64,000 nt of DNA from an uncultured Bacteroidia bacterium. GTDB taxonomy: Bacteria; Bacteroidota; Bacteroidia; Bacteroidales; UBA932. Position 1 is the first letter of the stretch. Every line of letters begins with the position of its first letter. Shown one piece after another: positions 35,001 to 42,857 of the stretch. The notes beneath the pieces are model-generated. The model was not told where the DNA came from. It searched no databases and was given only the letters and a program-made list of their open reading frames with translations. The DNA is taken from assembly GCA_902789395.1 (NCBI GenBank), contig CADANY010000013.1, forward strand, positions 1 to 64,000. The letters are read 5' to 3'. The translations under genes and the position numbers were made by a program.

Positions 35001-35161
35001 TCGGACGGGGAGAGGGATCGGAAATGTGGAACGGACTCGGCGTTACGGTCGCCTGGGGTCTGAGCATCTCCACCTTGATCACCCTTGTTATCATTCCGGT
35101 CCTGTATTGCGGCATAACAGAGCACCGAGAGAAACGCCGCGCAAGGAAAAACAAAGAGTAG
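32063..35161 (+). CDS. RND family efflux permease (AcrB-like)
   Basis: This 1032-residue inner-membrane transporter has 12 helices and two large periplasmic loops (PF00873). It starts RSAVNKPVTTALVFLAFAIL; helix 4 carries the proton-relay pair in IGMVVDDAIVVLENV, and the second half has IGIIILLGIVVKNGIVLIDY. It belongs to the hydrophobe/amphiphile exporters rather than the heavy-metal type, as the DD pair (not DFG-E) in helix 4 shows. The substrate is unknown. Confidence 0.95.
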   Translation: MSIYRSAVNKPVTTALVFLAFAILGIFSLTRLPVDNFPDIESNVIMVMSSYPGASAEDVENNLTKVLENSLNGVSDLKNLTSSSRENISVLTLEFRYGIDIDEATNDVRDKLDMVSQALPDGASSPFIFKFSVDDMPIMILAATADQSVSALDKILDDRVATPLARISGVGTVSVAGAPKREIQVYCDPSKLQAYGLSVATLSQIIAAENRNVPSGSIDIGSDTYTLRIKKEFQDPSELLDVIVGSYGGNAVYLRDVARIDDTLEEKSQESYTNGVRGAQIIIQKQSGYNTVNVIRQVKKEMKRLEKNLPTDIHITTVVDNSDNILRTINSLKETIMITFLVVMLVVFVFLGRWRGTLIVVLSIPIALLASLMYLLATGNTLNIISMSALSIAIGMVVDDAIVVLENVSTHLERGEKPREAAVHGTSEVGISVIASTLTMLCVFIPLTMISGMAGMMFKQLGWMVSIIMIVSTTAALTLVPMLCSILLTNKPKTGKLHLAIFGPINKALNGLSSGYSRLISWCMHHKRIVLIGAAAVFILVLGLYLPGMKTEFMPQSDMGRLNATIELPIGTAQDVTRDVAARIFDKIREDVPEIKVLSYRFGQADTDNAFASMQNNGTYLINMNINIGSMEERKRSSAEIADIIRADLRLFPELNRFNVNEGMGMGGAASVQLEIYGYDFETTEQTARRVREKMMDSPVFTQAILSRDQYTPEYEVDFDREKLALNGLTSTTAAAAVSAAMSGSVMSYYREDGDEYNIRVRYAPEFRRSTEDIENIMIYNAQGRGIKVRDLGSIVESKVPPTIQRKNRERYIMVTGIVARGHALSEAVGVTESIMNADPLPPELSWRIGGDYEDQQDMFSDMILLILLIIILVYMVMASQFESFMGPFVIMVSIPFAFVGVALGNMIHGMAVGIMSMIGIIILLGIVVKNGIVLIDYTILCQERGMAVREASVTAARSRLRPILMTTLTTVLGMLPMALGRGEGSEMWNGLGVTVAWGLSISTLITLVIIPVLYCGITEHREKRRARKNKE

Positions 35162-35167
35162 AAACGT

Positions 35168-35461
35168 ATGAAAGCGATTTTTATAGCATACAACCAGGCT
35201 TATAATCAGGAGATTGTCGAACTCCTGGAAGACTGTGGGCAGCGGGGTTATACCGTTTGGGAGGAAATCGGCGGACGCGGCGGAGAATCGGGGGAACCCC
35301 ACCTTGGGAACCATGCCTGGCCGACCCAGAACCATGCCGTTCTCTCCGTGGTCGACGATGAAAAGACCGCACGGATCATGGCAGGCCTCCGCCAAAAGGA
35401 TGCGGACTATCCCGACCTCGGCCTCCGGGCCTGGGTCCTTCCCGTCGAGGAGGCGTTGTAA
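35168..35461 (+). CDS. PII-like small regulatory protein of the efflux operon
   Basis: This 97-residue cytoplasmic protein has a short ferredoxin-like pattern: MKAIFIAYNQAYNQEIVELL, then GRGGESGEPHLGNHAWPTQN and VLSVVDDEKTARIM. The glycine-rich central loop and the length resemble PII/DUF3240-type proteins, some of which are encoded next to RND metal or drug pumps. It starts 6 nt after the RND stop. A regulatory role on the pump is inferred. Confidence 0.6.
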   Translation: MKAIFIAYNQAYNQEIVELLEDCGQRGYTVWEEIGGRGGESGEPHLGNHAWPTQNHAVLSVVDDEKTARIMAGLRQKDADYPDLGLRAWVLPVEEAL

Positions 35462-35482
35462 TAACCCGATCAGTCTTCAGCC

Positions 35483-37546
35483 ATGAAAAGGAATGTCCTT
35501 CTCAATCTTGCCGTTGCAGTAGTTGGGCTCATACTGCCCGGTTGTCAGGAAAAGTCCACCATTGAAAAGGTTCGGGACCAGGTACGTAAGGAGTACCTCG
35601 AAGATGCTGTTACCGATCATGCCGCAGAAATCCTGCGAAAACAGGAGCCTGACGGTTCCTGGGCTGATATCGATTACCAGGACCGTTCCCGGCACACATG
35701 GATACCCTCAGAACATCTTACCCGCCTGAATATCCTGGCTGCCAGTTACGAGAAGGAGACAAAGGATCCTGCCCTGTACCGGGGAATCGTCAACGCCCTT
35801 CAGTTCTGGTTCAACGCCAAATGCAAGAGCGATAACTGGTGGCACAACGATATCGGAGCGCCCCAGAAAATGTTGTCCCTGGCTTGGATCCTGGACGAGG
35901 ATCTCCCCGAAGAATGCCGTGAAGATGTATGCCGGGTCCTAAAAATAATCGACTCGGATTCCGGTCCGGGACGCCCGGGCGGAGACCGGCCGAAAGTCAT
36001 CGGGGATAATGCCAAGGCCGCCCTGTTCATGCGGGACTGGGAAGAGGCCTCCCGGCAGTTCCGTTACTTGGAGCAGGAAGCCCATATCGCCAACCCGGAA
36101 GAAATCGTCAGGGATCTGGGCGGCTTTACAGGTAAGAAAAACGCCAACCCGACGACAGGACGTGGGCTGCAGCCCGACATGAGCTTCCACCACCGCTCTG
36201 ACGGTGTCGACAATACAAATACCTACGGCGTTGCGCTCATCAGTCAGTTCGCTTATTGGGGAGACAAATTGAAAGACACGGAGTATGCCCTTGACAAGCG
36301 GGAAATCCAATGTGTGATCGACTTTTTTCTGGAAGGATCTCTCAAGCATACGGTCAAGGACATCTGGCTGGAACCCGGCTCTTGGAACCGGGACCTCAGC
36401 CGTCCCGGGAGCAAAAAATTGTCCGCCGATTATGCCATCGGTCTCAAAAAAATCTGTGGAGGCTACCGGGAAGACGAATTGGACGATGCTATAGCGGTTC
36501 AGGGCGGGAAAAAGGATTTTGACAAAAGCTGGTGCAAATTCTTCTGGTGCTCCCAGTATTTTATCTTTCAGAATCCGCAGTACACTGCGTCGGTCAGGAT
36601 GCACTCCAACATCACGTCCAACATCGAATATCCCTATAACGGAGAAGCAATCCACAGCCATTTCCGTGGCGACGGAGCTTCGCACCTTTCGCTTGACGGC
36701 GATGAGTACAATGGGCTTCAGGCTGTTTTCGATTTTTCTATGATCCCCGGAACGACCTCATTGCGGGTCAAGGACTTCCCGCCCAAACCCCAGCGTTTGG
36801 GTAAGTCCGTTTTCGTTGGCGGCGTCACGGACGGGAAACGCGGGGCGGCGGCTTTTGATTTCATCAGCGAATTCTATGACCTCTCTGCCCGGAAAGGCTG
36901 GTTTTTCTTTGACAATGGGTATGTATGCCTTGGCGCCGGCATCCGCTCGACAGAAAAGGAGCCGGTAGTCACAACCCTTGAGCAATGCAATTCTGCCGGG
37001 GACGTTGTCTCATCCGGAGATCGGATCGTCTTCAACAATGGCGTTCGTTACGAGTCCCTTGACGGGAATACACTCCATTTCCTGGACGAGGTGATGACCG
37101 GCACCTTTGCCAATGCCGTCTCCGGGACAACCTATGACAACCGGAAAGATACCGCCCGGGTTTTCAAACTCTGGATCGATCATGGGATCCGTCCTCAAGA
37201 CAAGCATTATGCTTATGCCGTCCTTCCTGGAGCCGGGACAACCCTTGCGGCTGACCTTTTCAAGGTTCTCTGCAATGACACGGCGCTGCAAGCTGTTGAA
37301 AGCACGGACGGAAAAACAGCCATGTTTATTTTCTATGAGGCCGGGAAAGCATCATGGTCCGGCGGCGAAGTTCAGGTCAGCGTGCCATGCACGCTCCTGT
37401 TGACTGAAGGGAAGGCCTATGTATCAGATCCTTCCCGGACATGCGACCGGGTCTATGTCAGCCTCAACGGGGAAAAACACCTGGTCCCCCTCCCAGTCTG
37501 GCAGCATGCCGGCGAAAGCGTCGCTGTCCCGAACGTGTCCAGTTAG
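35483..37546 (+). CDS. Polysaccharide lyase family 8-like lipoprotein
   Basis: This 687-residue lipoprotein has lipobox Cys21 (GLILPGCQ). The PL8 layout (helical toroid, then beta-sandwich) is visible: NWWHNDIGAPQ (118-128), PDMSFHHRSDGVDNTNTYG (231-249) with the candidate catalytic His236/237 and Tyr248, RMHSNITSNIEYPYNGE with the tetrad Arg and Glu, and MIPGTTS. PL8 enzymes cleave uronic-acid polysaccharides such as chondroitin, hyaluronate or xanthan by beta-elimination. The usual SFxQH motif is SFHH here. It follows the efflux operon by 21 nt; no SusC/D pair or sulfatase is nearby. Family assignment is good, substrate unknown. Confidence 0.75.
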   Translation: MKRNVLLNLAVAVVGLILPGCQEKSTIEKVRDQVRKEYLEDAVTDHAAEILRKQEPDGSWADIDYQDRSRHTWIPSEHLTRLNILAASYEKETKDPALYRGIVNALQFWFNAKCKSDNWWHNDIGAPQKMLSLAWILDEDLPEECREDVCRVLKIIDSDSGPGRPGGDRPKVIGDNAKAALFMRDWEEASRQFRYLEQEAHIANPEEIVRDLGGFTGKKNANPTTGRGLQPDMSFHHRSDGVDNTNTYGVALISQFAYWGDKLKDTEYALDKREIQCVIDFFLEGSLKHTVKDIWLEPGSWNRDLSRPGSKKLSADYAIGLKKICGGYREDELDDAIAVQGGKKDFDKSWCKFFWCSQYFIFQNPQYTASVRMHSNITSNIEYPYNGEAIHSHFRGDGASHLSLDGDEYNGLQAVFDFSMIPGTTSLRVKDFPPKPQRLGKSVFVGGVTDGKRGAAAFDFISEFYDLSARKGWFFFDNGYVCLGAGIRSTEKEPVVTTLEQCNSAGDVVSSGDRIVFNNGVRYESLDGNTLHFLDEVMTGTFANAVSGTTYDNRKDTARVFKLWIDHGIRPQDKHYAYAVLPGAGTTLAADLFKVLCNDTALQAVESTDGKTAMFIFYEAGKASWSGGEVQVSVPCTLLLTEGKAYVSDPSRTCDRVYVSLNGEKHLVPLPVWQHAGESVAVPNVSS

Positions 37547-37782
37547 ATCAGTCTTACTTCTCAATTTACCTGGACAAATTCAAGCGGACATCGCCCGGCC
37601 CGACCAAGATTCCGGGTGCCGCTCTTGAGTTCGATGTCTCTGGCTGGGGTGCAGTGACGGGTAACCGTCTGTTCCGAAAAGGGCGGCCGGCTGTGCGGGC
37701 GCATTACGGACTTGATTTTTATTCCACTGACATAGATGTTCGAGATTTTTTTGTAAGTTTGTAGTCTAAATCATTTAGGATT
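37547..37782. other. Intergenic stretch before trxA
   Basis: No convincing gene. One plus-strand frame stays open through most of it (SYFSIYLDKFKRTSPGPTK...) and ends at 37764, but its only start lies inside the lyase gene. A TAAGTTTG -7 element for trxA is at 37754-37761. Confidence 0.5.
37754..37761 (+). promoter_or_regulatory. -7 element (TAAGTTTG) of the trxA operon
   Basis: TAAGTTTG lies 21 nt before the trxA ATG; no good -33 box at the expected spacing. Confidence 0.5.
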
Positions 37783-38097
37783 ATGGCAAAAGTAGCAACG
37801 AATGCAACATTTGACGAGCTTCTTCAGGATGAGAAGCTGGTTATCGTCGATTTCTGGGCCGTGTGGTGCGGACCGTGCCGGATGATCGCTCCGATCCTCG
37901 ATCAGATCTCCGAGGAAATGGCCGACAAGGTTACGGTTGTCAAGTGCAATGTCGATGACTGTGAAGACGTCGCGATGCGCTACCGGATCATGAATATCCC
38001 GACGCTTCTTTTCTTCAAGAACGGAGAGATGGTCGACCGTTCCGTCGGTGCCGTGCCGAAGGCCGCCCTTGTCGAGAAAATCAATTCACTTTTATAA
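37783..38097 (+). CDS. trxA: Thioredoxin
   Basis: This 104-residue cytoplasmic thioredoxin has the active site WCGPC (Cys29, Cys32) in VDFWAVWCGPCRM and the cis-Pro loop MNIPTLLFFKNGE. It reduces protein disulfides with thioredoxin reductase. No signal peptide. It is the first of about eight closely spaced genes. Confidence 0.97.
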   Translation: MAKVATNATFDELLQDEKLVIVDFWAVWCGPCRMIAPILDQISEEMADKVTVVKCNVDDCEDVAMRYRIMNIPTLLFFKNGEMVDRSVGAVPKAALVEKINSLL

Positions 38098-38107
38098 TTA
38101 ACTGAAA

Positions 38108-38740
38108 ATGAAAAAAATAGCAGTTCTTCTTGTCGCTGCGGCTTCGCTGCTTTTTGCGGCTAATGCCCATGCGCAGTTTGGAATCATCGGAGGCCTCACT
38201 TCCTCCAATGCCAATATCAAGACGGTCGACGACGTCAAGTCCGTCAGCCTTTACCATGCCGGCCTGACTTATAAGTTCGACCTCGGCCTCGGGTTTGCTA
38301 TCCAGCCGTCCCTGATGTATCAGGTAAAGGGCGCCAAGACCGGCGAACTCGGACAGGATGATGCGCTTAATTCCTTCGAGCTCAAGACCGGATTCGTAGA
38401 GATTCCGGTTGCTTTCCAGTGGGGCCCGGACCTTGTTGCTTTCCGTCCGTATCTTTTCGCGGAACCGTTTATCGGCTATGCGATTACCGATGCTGACAAA
38501 TATGACGGAACGGTAAAGGAAGCGGCCAAGACCTGGGCAGACAATGCCCGGAATAAACTGGAATACGGCTTCGGCCTCGGCGCCGGTATTGAGATTGCCC
38601 GCCATTTCCAGATTTCCGCCCAGTACTTTACGAATCTTGGCAATGTCTTTAAGAGCGAAGATGCCGGCAAGGGTGCAGTCGCGGACCTCAAAGATGTGAA
38701 ATTCCAGGGGATCAAGGTCTCTCTCGGCATTCTTTTCTAA
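38108..38740 (+). CDS. Outer-membrane beta-barrel protein (porin-like)
   Basis: This 210-residue protein has a signal peptide cleaved near ANAHAQ. The mature part has alternating hydrophobic strands typical of an eight-stranded barrel (PF13568-like), for example LGFAIQPSLMYQVKG and EYGFGLGAGIEIARHFQ, and ends in aromatic Phe (VSLGILF). Its role is unknown. The stop TAA shares a base with the next ATG. Confidence 0.85.
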   Translation: MKKIAVLLVAAASLLFAANAHAQFGIIGGLTSSNANIKTVDDVKSVSLYHAGLTYKFDLGLGFAIQPSLMYQVKGAKTGELGQDDALNSFELKTGFVEIPVAFQWGPDLVAFRPYLFAEPFIGYAITDADKYDGTVKEAAKTWADNARNKLEYGFGLGAGIEIARHFQISAQYFTNLGNVFKSEDAGKGAVADLKDVKFQGIKVSLGILF

Positions 38741-39267
38741 TGAAAAGGGCCGTTATTTTCTGTTCGGCGAGTTATTCGATTGATCCGAAGTATAATGATG
38801 CAGCGCGTGAAGCAGTTCGCGCGCTGCATCGTTCCGGGTGGACCGTTGTTTCCGGCGGAACCGTAAAAGGGACCATGGGTGTTATCGCCGATGAGTCTGC
38901 AGCGGTCGGCGGAACACATATCGGGATCGTTCCCCGGTTCATGTCCGAGGTACTCCATCCCGGCCTCAGCGAGGTCGTATGGACCGAAACCATGTCCGAG
39001 CGCAAGCGCAAAATGCGCGAGGGGGCGGATGTAGCAATCGCCCTTCCCGGTGGGATCGGAACGCTGGACGAGGTCATAGAAACGCTGGTTCTCTCGAAAC
39101 TGAACCGGTTCCATGGCCATATCGTCGCCCTGGATGTCGACGGGTTCTACGAACCCTTCAAGGCGCTGCTGGACCATTATGTCGCAACCGGGATGCTCGA
39201 TGAGGCATCCCGTGCCCTGATATCCTTCCCCGCGACAGTCGGGGAGATGATGGAGGAGATTTCATGA
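38740..39267 (+). CDS. LOG family protein (TIGR00730; putative cytokinin riboside phosphoribohydrolase)
   Basis: The 175-residue Rossmann-like protein carries the LOG signatures: SGGTVKGTMG (38-47), SERKRKM with the catalytic Arg, and PGGIGTLDE (103-111). Bacterial LOG proteins hydrolyse nucleoside 5'-monophosphates at the N-glycosidic bond; some are called lysine decarboxylases in error. The 3' end overlaps the polyprenyl synthase start by 4 nt. Confidence 0.92.
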   Translation: MKRAVIFCSASYSIDPKYNDAAREAVRALHRSGWTVVSGGTVKGTMGVIADESAAVGGTHIGIVPRFMSEVLHPGLSEVVWTETMSERKRKMREGADVAIALPGGIGTLDEVIETLVLSKLNRFHGHIVALDVDGFYEPFKALLDHYVATGMLDEASRALISFPATVGEMMEEIS

Positions 39268-40247
39268 TGGGCAGTATGGATGGCATCCGGTCCTATCTGG
39301 CGCCCCGCCTGGAGAAGACGGAAGCGCTGATCGTGTCCTCCCTCCAGAGCGACATCCGCCTTTTGGACGAAACCAACCGCAGCTTGCTGTCCCATTCCGG
39401 GAAGATGATCCGGCCGGTTATCTCCCTTCTTGCATCCGGTGCCGCCGGGTCTCCGGGAGAGGATTCGATCCGGTTTGCCGCTGCCGTGGAATTGCTCCAC
39501 AATGCGACGCTTCTGCATGATGATGTCGTTGACGGGAGTCCGACGCGACGCGGTCAGCCGACCGTTCTTTCCATTCTCGGAGGACCGGCTTCCGTTCTGA
39601 TCGGGGATTTCTGGCTGGTCAAATGCATCCGCTGTATTCTCTCGGCCGACCGGTATAGCGAGGAAGTCGTTCGGATGTTTGCCGGCACCCTGTCCGACCT
39701 GGCAGAAGGAGAGATGCTCCAGCTCCAAAAATCGACGGAGTGCGACACGACGGAGGAAGACTATCTCCGGATTATCTACTGCAAGACGGCGTCGCTTTTC
39801 GTTACGGCCTGCCGGAGCGCAGCCCTTTCTGTTGGGGCACCTGAGGAATATGTCGAAGCCTTGGTTTCTTATGGACGGAATCTCGGGATTGCTTTCCAGA
39901 TAAAGGACGATATCCTTGATTATCAGGGAGGAGAGGCCCTTGGAAAGCCTTCCGGACAAGATCTGCAGGAGCAGAAGATTACCCTTCCTCTGCTCTATGC
40001 CCTTGCTTCCGTCCCGGCGGAAGAGGCCGGCCGGATCCGACGGCAGATTTCGACCCTGTCCGATTCGCCCGGAGCCATTCCGGATATCATCGCCTTTGTC
40101 CGGGACCGTGGGGGTATCGACGCTGCATCCGCCCGACTGGACAGGTATATTGAAGATGCGATCCGTTCGCTTGCTCCGCTTCCGGATTCAAAAGAAAAAT
40201 CGTATCTTTCGGAACTGGCTCTCTATGTGGGAGTCCGATCAAACTGA
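39264..40247 (+). CDS. Polyprenyl diphosphate synthase
   Basis: This 327-residue trans-isoprenyl diphosphate synthase has the first Asp-rich motif in LLHDDVVDGSPTRRGQPT (Asp86-Asp90) and the second in AFQIKDDILDY. The FARM region suggests a medium- to long-chain product, probably the octaprenyl-type precursor for menaquinone; exact chain length cannot be read. It overlaps the LOG gene by 4 nt. Confidence 0.92.
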   Translation: MMGSMDGIRSYLAPRLEKTEALIVSSLQSDIRLLDETNRSLLSHSGKMIRPVISLLASGAAGSPGEDSIRFAAAVELLHNATLLHDDVVDGSPTRRGQPTVLSILGGPASVLIGDFWLVKCIRCILSADRYSEEVVRMFAGTLSDLAEGEMLQLQKSTECDTTEEDYLRIIYCKTASLFVTACRSAALSVGAPEEYVEALVSYGRNLGIAFQIKDDILDYQGGEALGKPSGQDLQEQKITLPLLYALASVPAEEAGRIRRQISTLSDSPGAIPDIIAFVRDRGGIDAASARLDRYIEDAIRSLAPLPDSKEKSYLSELALYVGVRSN

Positions 40248-40253
40248 TTTAAG

Positions 40254-41246
40254 ATGGAACTGTCTGACATCCGTGGAAATGATGCCGTCGTCGGCGCCCT
40301 TCGGGGAATGGTCGACAGCGGACGGATTCCGCACGCCCTGCTGCTTCATGAGAATGACGGCGGCGGAGCGTTCCCGATAGTCATAGCGTTCCTGCAGTAT
40401 CTGTATGGGCCCTCCGGGGGGCGTGTCGGGAAACTGATCCATCCGGATGTCCATTTCGTTTTTCCCGTTGCGGGAAAGGACAAGCCGGTTTCGGAGCAGT
40501 TCATCCGTCCGTTCCGGGAACTGGCGCTTTCCAATCCGTTGTTCCGGGAGGGAGACCTGTATGCCGCTCTCGGGTTCGAGGGCAAGCAAGGGCTGATTTC
40601 GGTCAATGAGTCGAAGTCCCTTCTGGATAAGCTCTCTCTTTCCGGTGTTGAGGGCGGTTATCGTTCCGTTGTCCTTTATCTTCCGGAGAAGATGAACCAG
40701 CAGGCGGCAAATACGCTGCTCAAGATGGTCGAAGAACCGCCCGAGAAGACACTTTTTTTGCTGATTACCCATGAACCTGAGAAAGTGCTGAAGACCATTT
40801 TCTCGCGATGCCTTTTCCTTCGGGTCATGCCTCCTTCTCCGGAGAACGAAATAGCCCTTGGGCGCCATCAGGATGGCGATTCCCAGGCTTACATGGATAT
40901 TTTTTCAGACTTGATGCGCGCGCTGCTGGACAAGGATCTGCTCACGGCGCTGGAAACGGGCGAAGCGATTGTTTCCCTGGAAAACAGGGAAAAACAGAAA
41001 TCTTTCTGTAAATTTGCTTCACAATGTCTCCGCTGGATTTTTCTGCGGCAGCAAGGGATGGGAGATCTTGCCCATATCCCGGATGAGTGGTCGGAAACGA
41101 TCTCGGACTTCTCCTCCCGCTGCAGGAAAACGTTCCCCCGCGGAGCGGCTAAACATATCGACAGGGCTGTGATGCTTCTGGAAAGGAACGTCAGCCAGAA
41201 GGTGCTCTTCACAGATCTTGTCAACAGGCTTTATTTGATTGTATAA
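40254..41246 (+). CDS. holB: DNA polymerase III delta'-like clamp-loader subunit
   Basis: This 330-residue protein has the RFC/delta' layout, with NDAVVGALRGMVDSGRIPHA at the start, then LLKMVEEPPEKTLFLLIT and the SRC motif (FSRCLFLRV). The Walker A position reads NDGGGAFP and lacks GKT, as expected for the non-hydrolysing delta' subunit. The ricT gene begins 1 nt after its stop; this pairing is usual in bacteria. Confidence 0.88.
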   Translation: MELSDIRGNDAVVGALRGMVDSGRIPHALLLHENDGGGAFPIVIAFLQYLYGPSGGRVGKLIHPDVHFVFPVAGKDKPVSEQFIRPFRELALSNPLFREGDLYAALGFEGKQGLISVNESKSLLDKLSLSGVEGGYRSVVLYLPEKMNQQAANTLLKMVEEPPEKTLFLLITHEPEKVLKTIFSRCLFLRVMPPSPENEIALGRHQDGDSQAYMDIFSDLMRALLDKDLLTALETGEAIVSLENREKQKSFCKFASQCLRWIFLRQQGMGDLAHIPDEWSETISDFSSRCRKTFPRGAAKHIDRAVMLLERNVSQKVLFTDLVNRLYLIV

Positions 41247-41247
41247 G

Positions 41248-42423
41248 ATGGACACAACTGCCAATGAAAATATCCGCTACGACTGTTTCCGAGGTTGTAC
41301 GATAACGAAAGCGGAGGGGACGGGGGAGACCCGTTGCACCTATCGCCAGGGCTGCTGCAAGCTCGAGGTCTATGACTGGCTGAAAGGAGTCGGCCAGGAG
41401 CAGTTCAACCACCTGTTTGAAGTGCGTTTTAAAAATACGCGGAAGGGGATTTATGTCAATGGATCCGGCCAGAGCATCAAGACCGGCGACCTCGTGATTG
41501 TCGAGGCACAGACCGGTCACGATCTCGGTATCGTAACGCTGGAAGGGCCGATTGTGGCCCGGCAGATGAAGGCAAAGGGGATTGACCCGGAGACGACGAC
41601 GTTCCGGAGGATCTACCGGAAAGCGAAGAGTTATGACATCGAAAAGTGGCAGGACGCGATTGCGCGCGAGGAAGAAACGATGATCCGCGCCCGCGTGCTG
41701 GCGGCAGACCTCGGACTTGAGATGAAGATCGGGGATGTCGAGTTCCAGGGTGACGGGACGAAAGCCATTTTCTATTATATCGCAGACGGCCGCGTCGATT
41801 TCCGGCAGCTGATCAAGGATTTTGCAGAAGAATTCCGCATCCGGGTTGAGATGAAACAGATCGGCGCACGGCAGGAGGCCGGCCTGATCGGAGGACTCGG
41901 AATCTGCGGGCGGGAGCTTTGCTGTGCGAATTATATTACTAATTTCCAGTCGATTACAACGACTGCTGCTCGGACACAGGACCTGTCCCTCAATCCGCAG
42001 AAACTGGCAGGACAGTGCGGAAAGCTCAAGTGCTGCCTCAATTATGAGGTGGCCGCCTATATGGACGCACAGTCCCGGATTCCGAAAGTCGTCGAACCGC
42101 TCGAATTCGAGGACGGCCTGGCTTATCTGGTCAAGACCGATATCCTTCGGGAGACGATGTATTTTTCCTATGAGAAAGGTTCCCTCGCCGATATCTATCC
42201 GCTTCCGGCCGAGGAAGTCCGGGAAATCATGCAGATGAACCGGCATGGACGCAGGCCCGAGTCGCTCCGGAAAGAGGAGTTGTCCGCCGGTCCTGAGTTT
42301 GTTACAGCCGTCGGGGATGACAGTATTTCCCGTTTCGACGAGGCAAAAAAGAAAAAGCACCGGAACAAAGGGCGCCGGAACGGAAACCGTCGTGGCCAAG
42401 GCTCCGGAAAACAGGAGTCCTGA
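41248..42423 (+). CDS. ricT: PSP1 domain protein RicT (YaaT family)
   Basis: This 391-residue cytoplasmic protein has the PSP1 domain with conserved Cys clusters: GCCKLEV near the start, GICGRELCCANYI and GKLKCCLNYEV. In Bacillus the RicAFT complex, which includes RicT, affects RNase Y processing and binds iron-sulfur clusters; a direct parallel here is unproven. The C-terminal 30 residues are highly basic (KKKKHRNKGRRNGNRRGQ), suggesting RNA binding. The holB-ricT-gldH order is common in Bacteroidetes. Confidence 0.9.
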   Translation: MDTTANENIRYDCFRGCTITKAEGTGETRCTYRQGCCKLEVYDWLKGVGQEQFNHLFEVRFKNTRKGIYVNGSGQSIKTGDLVIVEAQTGHDLGIVTLEGPIVARQMKAKGIDPETTTFRRIYRKAKSYDIEKWQDAIAREEETMIRARVLAADLGLEMKIGDVEFQGDGTKAIFYYIADGRVDFRQLIKDFAEEFRIRVEMKQIGARQEAGLIGGLGICGRELCCANYITNFQSITTTAARTQDLSLNPQKLAGQCGKLKCCLNYEVAAYMDAQSRIPKVVEPLEFEDGLAYLVKTDILRETMYFSYEKGSLADIYPLPAEEVREIMQMNRHGRRPESLRKEELSAGPEFVTAVGDDSISRFDEAKKKKHRNKGRRNGNRRGQGSGKQES

Positions 42424-42854
42424 TGCGCAGGGCCATCCCTCTCATCCTGATTTTTCTCTCGGTGCTTTCGTGCCGGGAGCCGATGTCCGTTGAGACCTAT
42501 ATCCATTCCGAGACGGGGCCTTATGCTTTCTCCGTCGACATGAGCGATACGACAGCCGTTTATGACCTGACGATTTATACGCGGCTGGACGGGCCGCACC
42601 GCTATCTGGAATCTGATTTTGAGACGCCTCTGACGATCTATTGGCGCTCACCTTCGGACAGTCTCTACAGCGAGACGGTCTATCTGCCGCTGGAAGGAGA
42701 GGATGAGAATTTTTATTCGCGGCAGCTGATGGTGCCATACCGGGAGGATGTATCCCCGGTTGAGGCCGGAGTCTGGGCTCTGACCGTCACCCTGCCGTCT
42801 CCTGTTCCCGGACTCCGGGGGCTGGGGCTGATGACAACCAAGAGGAGGATTTGA
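42423..42854 (+). CDS. gldH: Gliding motility-type lipoprotein GldH
   Basis: The 143-residue lipoprotein has a lipobox Cys (FLSVLSC). GldH-type features are VDMSDTTAVYDLTIYTRLDG, a Pro-rich central segment and the C-terminal LRGLGLMTTK block. GldH is needed for gliding in Flavobacterium, but homologues are retained in non-gliding Bacteroidales, where the role is unclear. The start overlaps the ricT stop (TGATG). Confidence 0.82.
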   Translation: MRRAIPLILIFLSVLSCREPMSVETYIHSETGPYAFSVDMSDTTAVYDLTIYTRLDGPHRYLESDFETPLTIYWRSPSDSLYSETVYLPLEGEDENFYSRQLMVPYREDVSPVEAGVWALTVTLPSPVPGLRGLGLMTTKRRI

Positions 42855-42857
42855 AAG

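Noticed and set aside
32432..35395. Minus-strand open frame of 987 codons opposite the RND permease gene
   Set aside because: It is an antisense shadow caused by GC-rich codon bias. The product is His/Asp-rich low-quality sequence, and the plus-strand AcrB-like gene is unambiguous.
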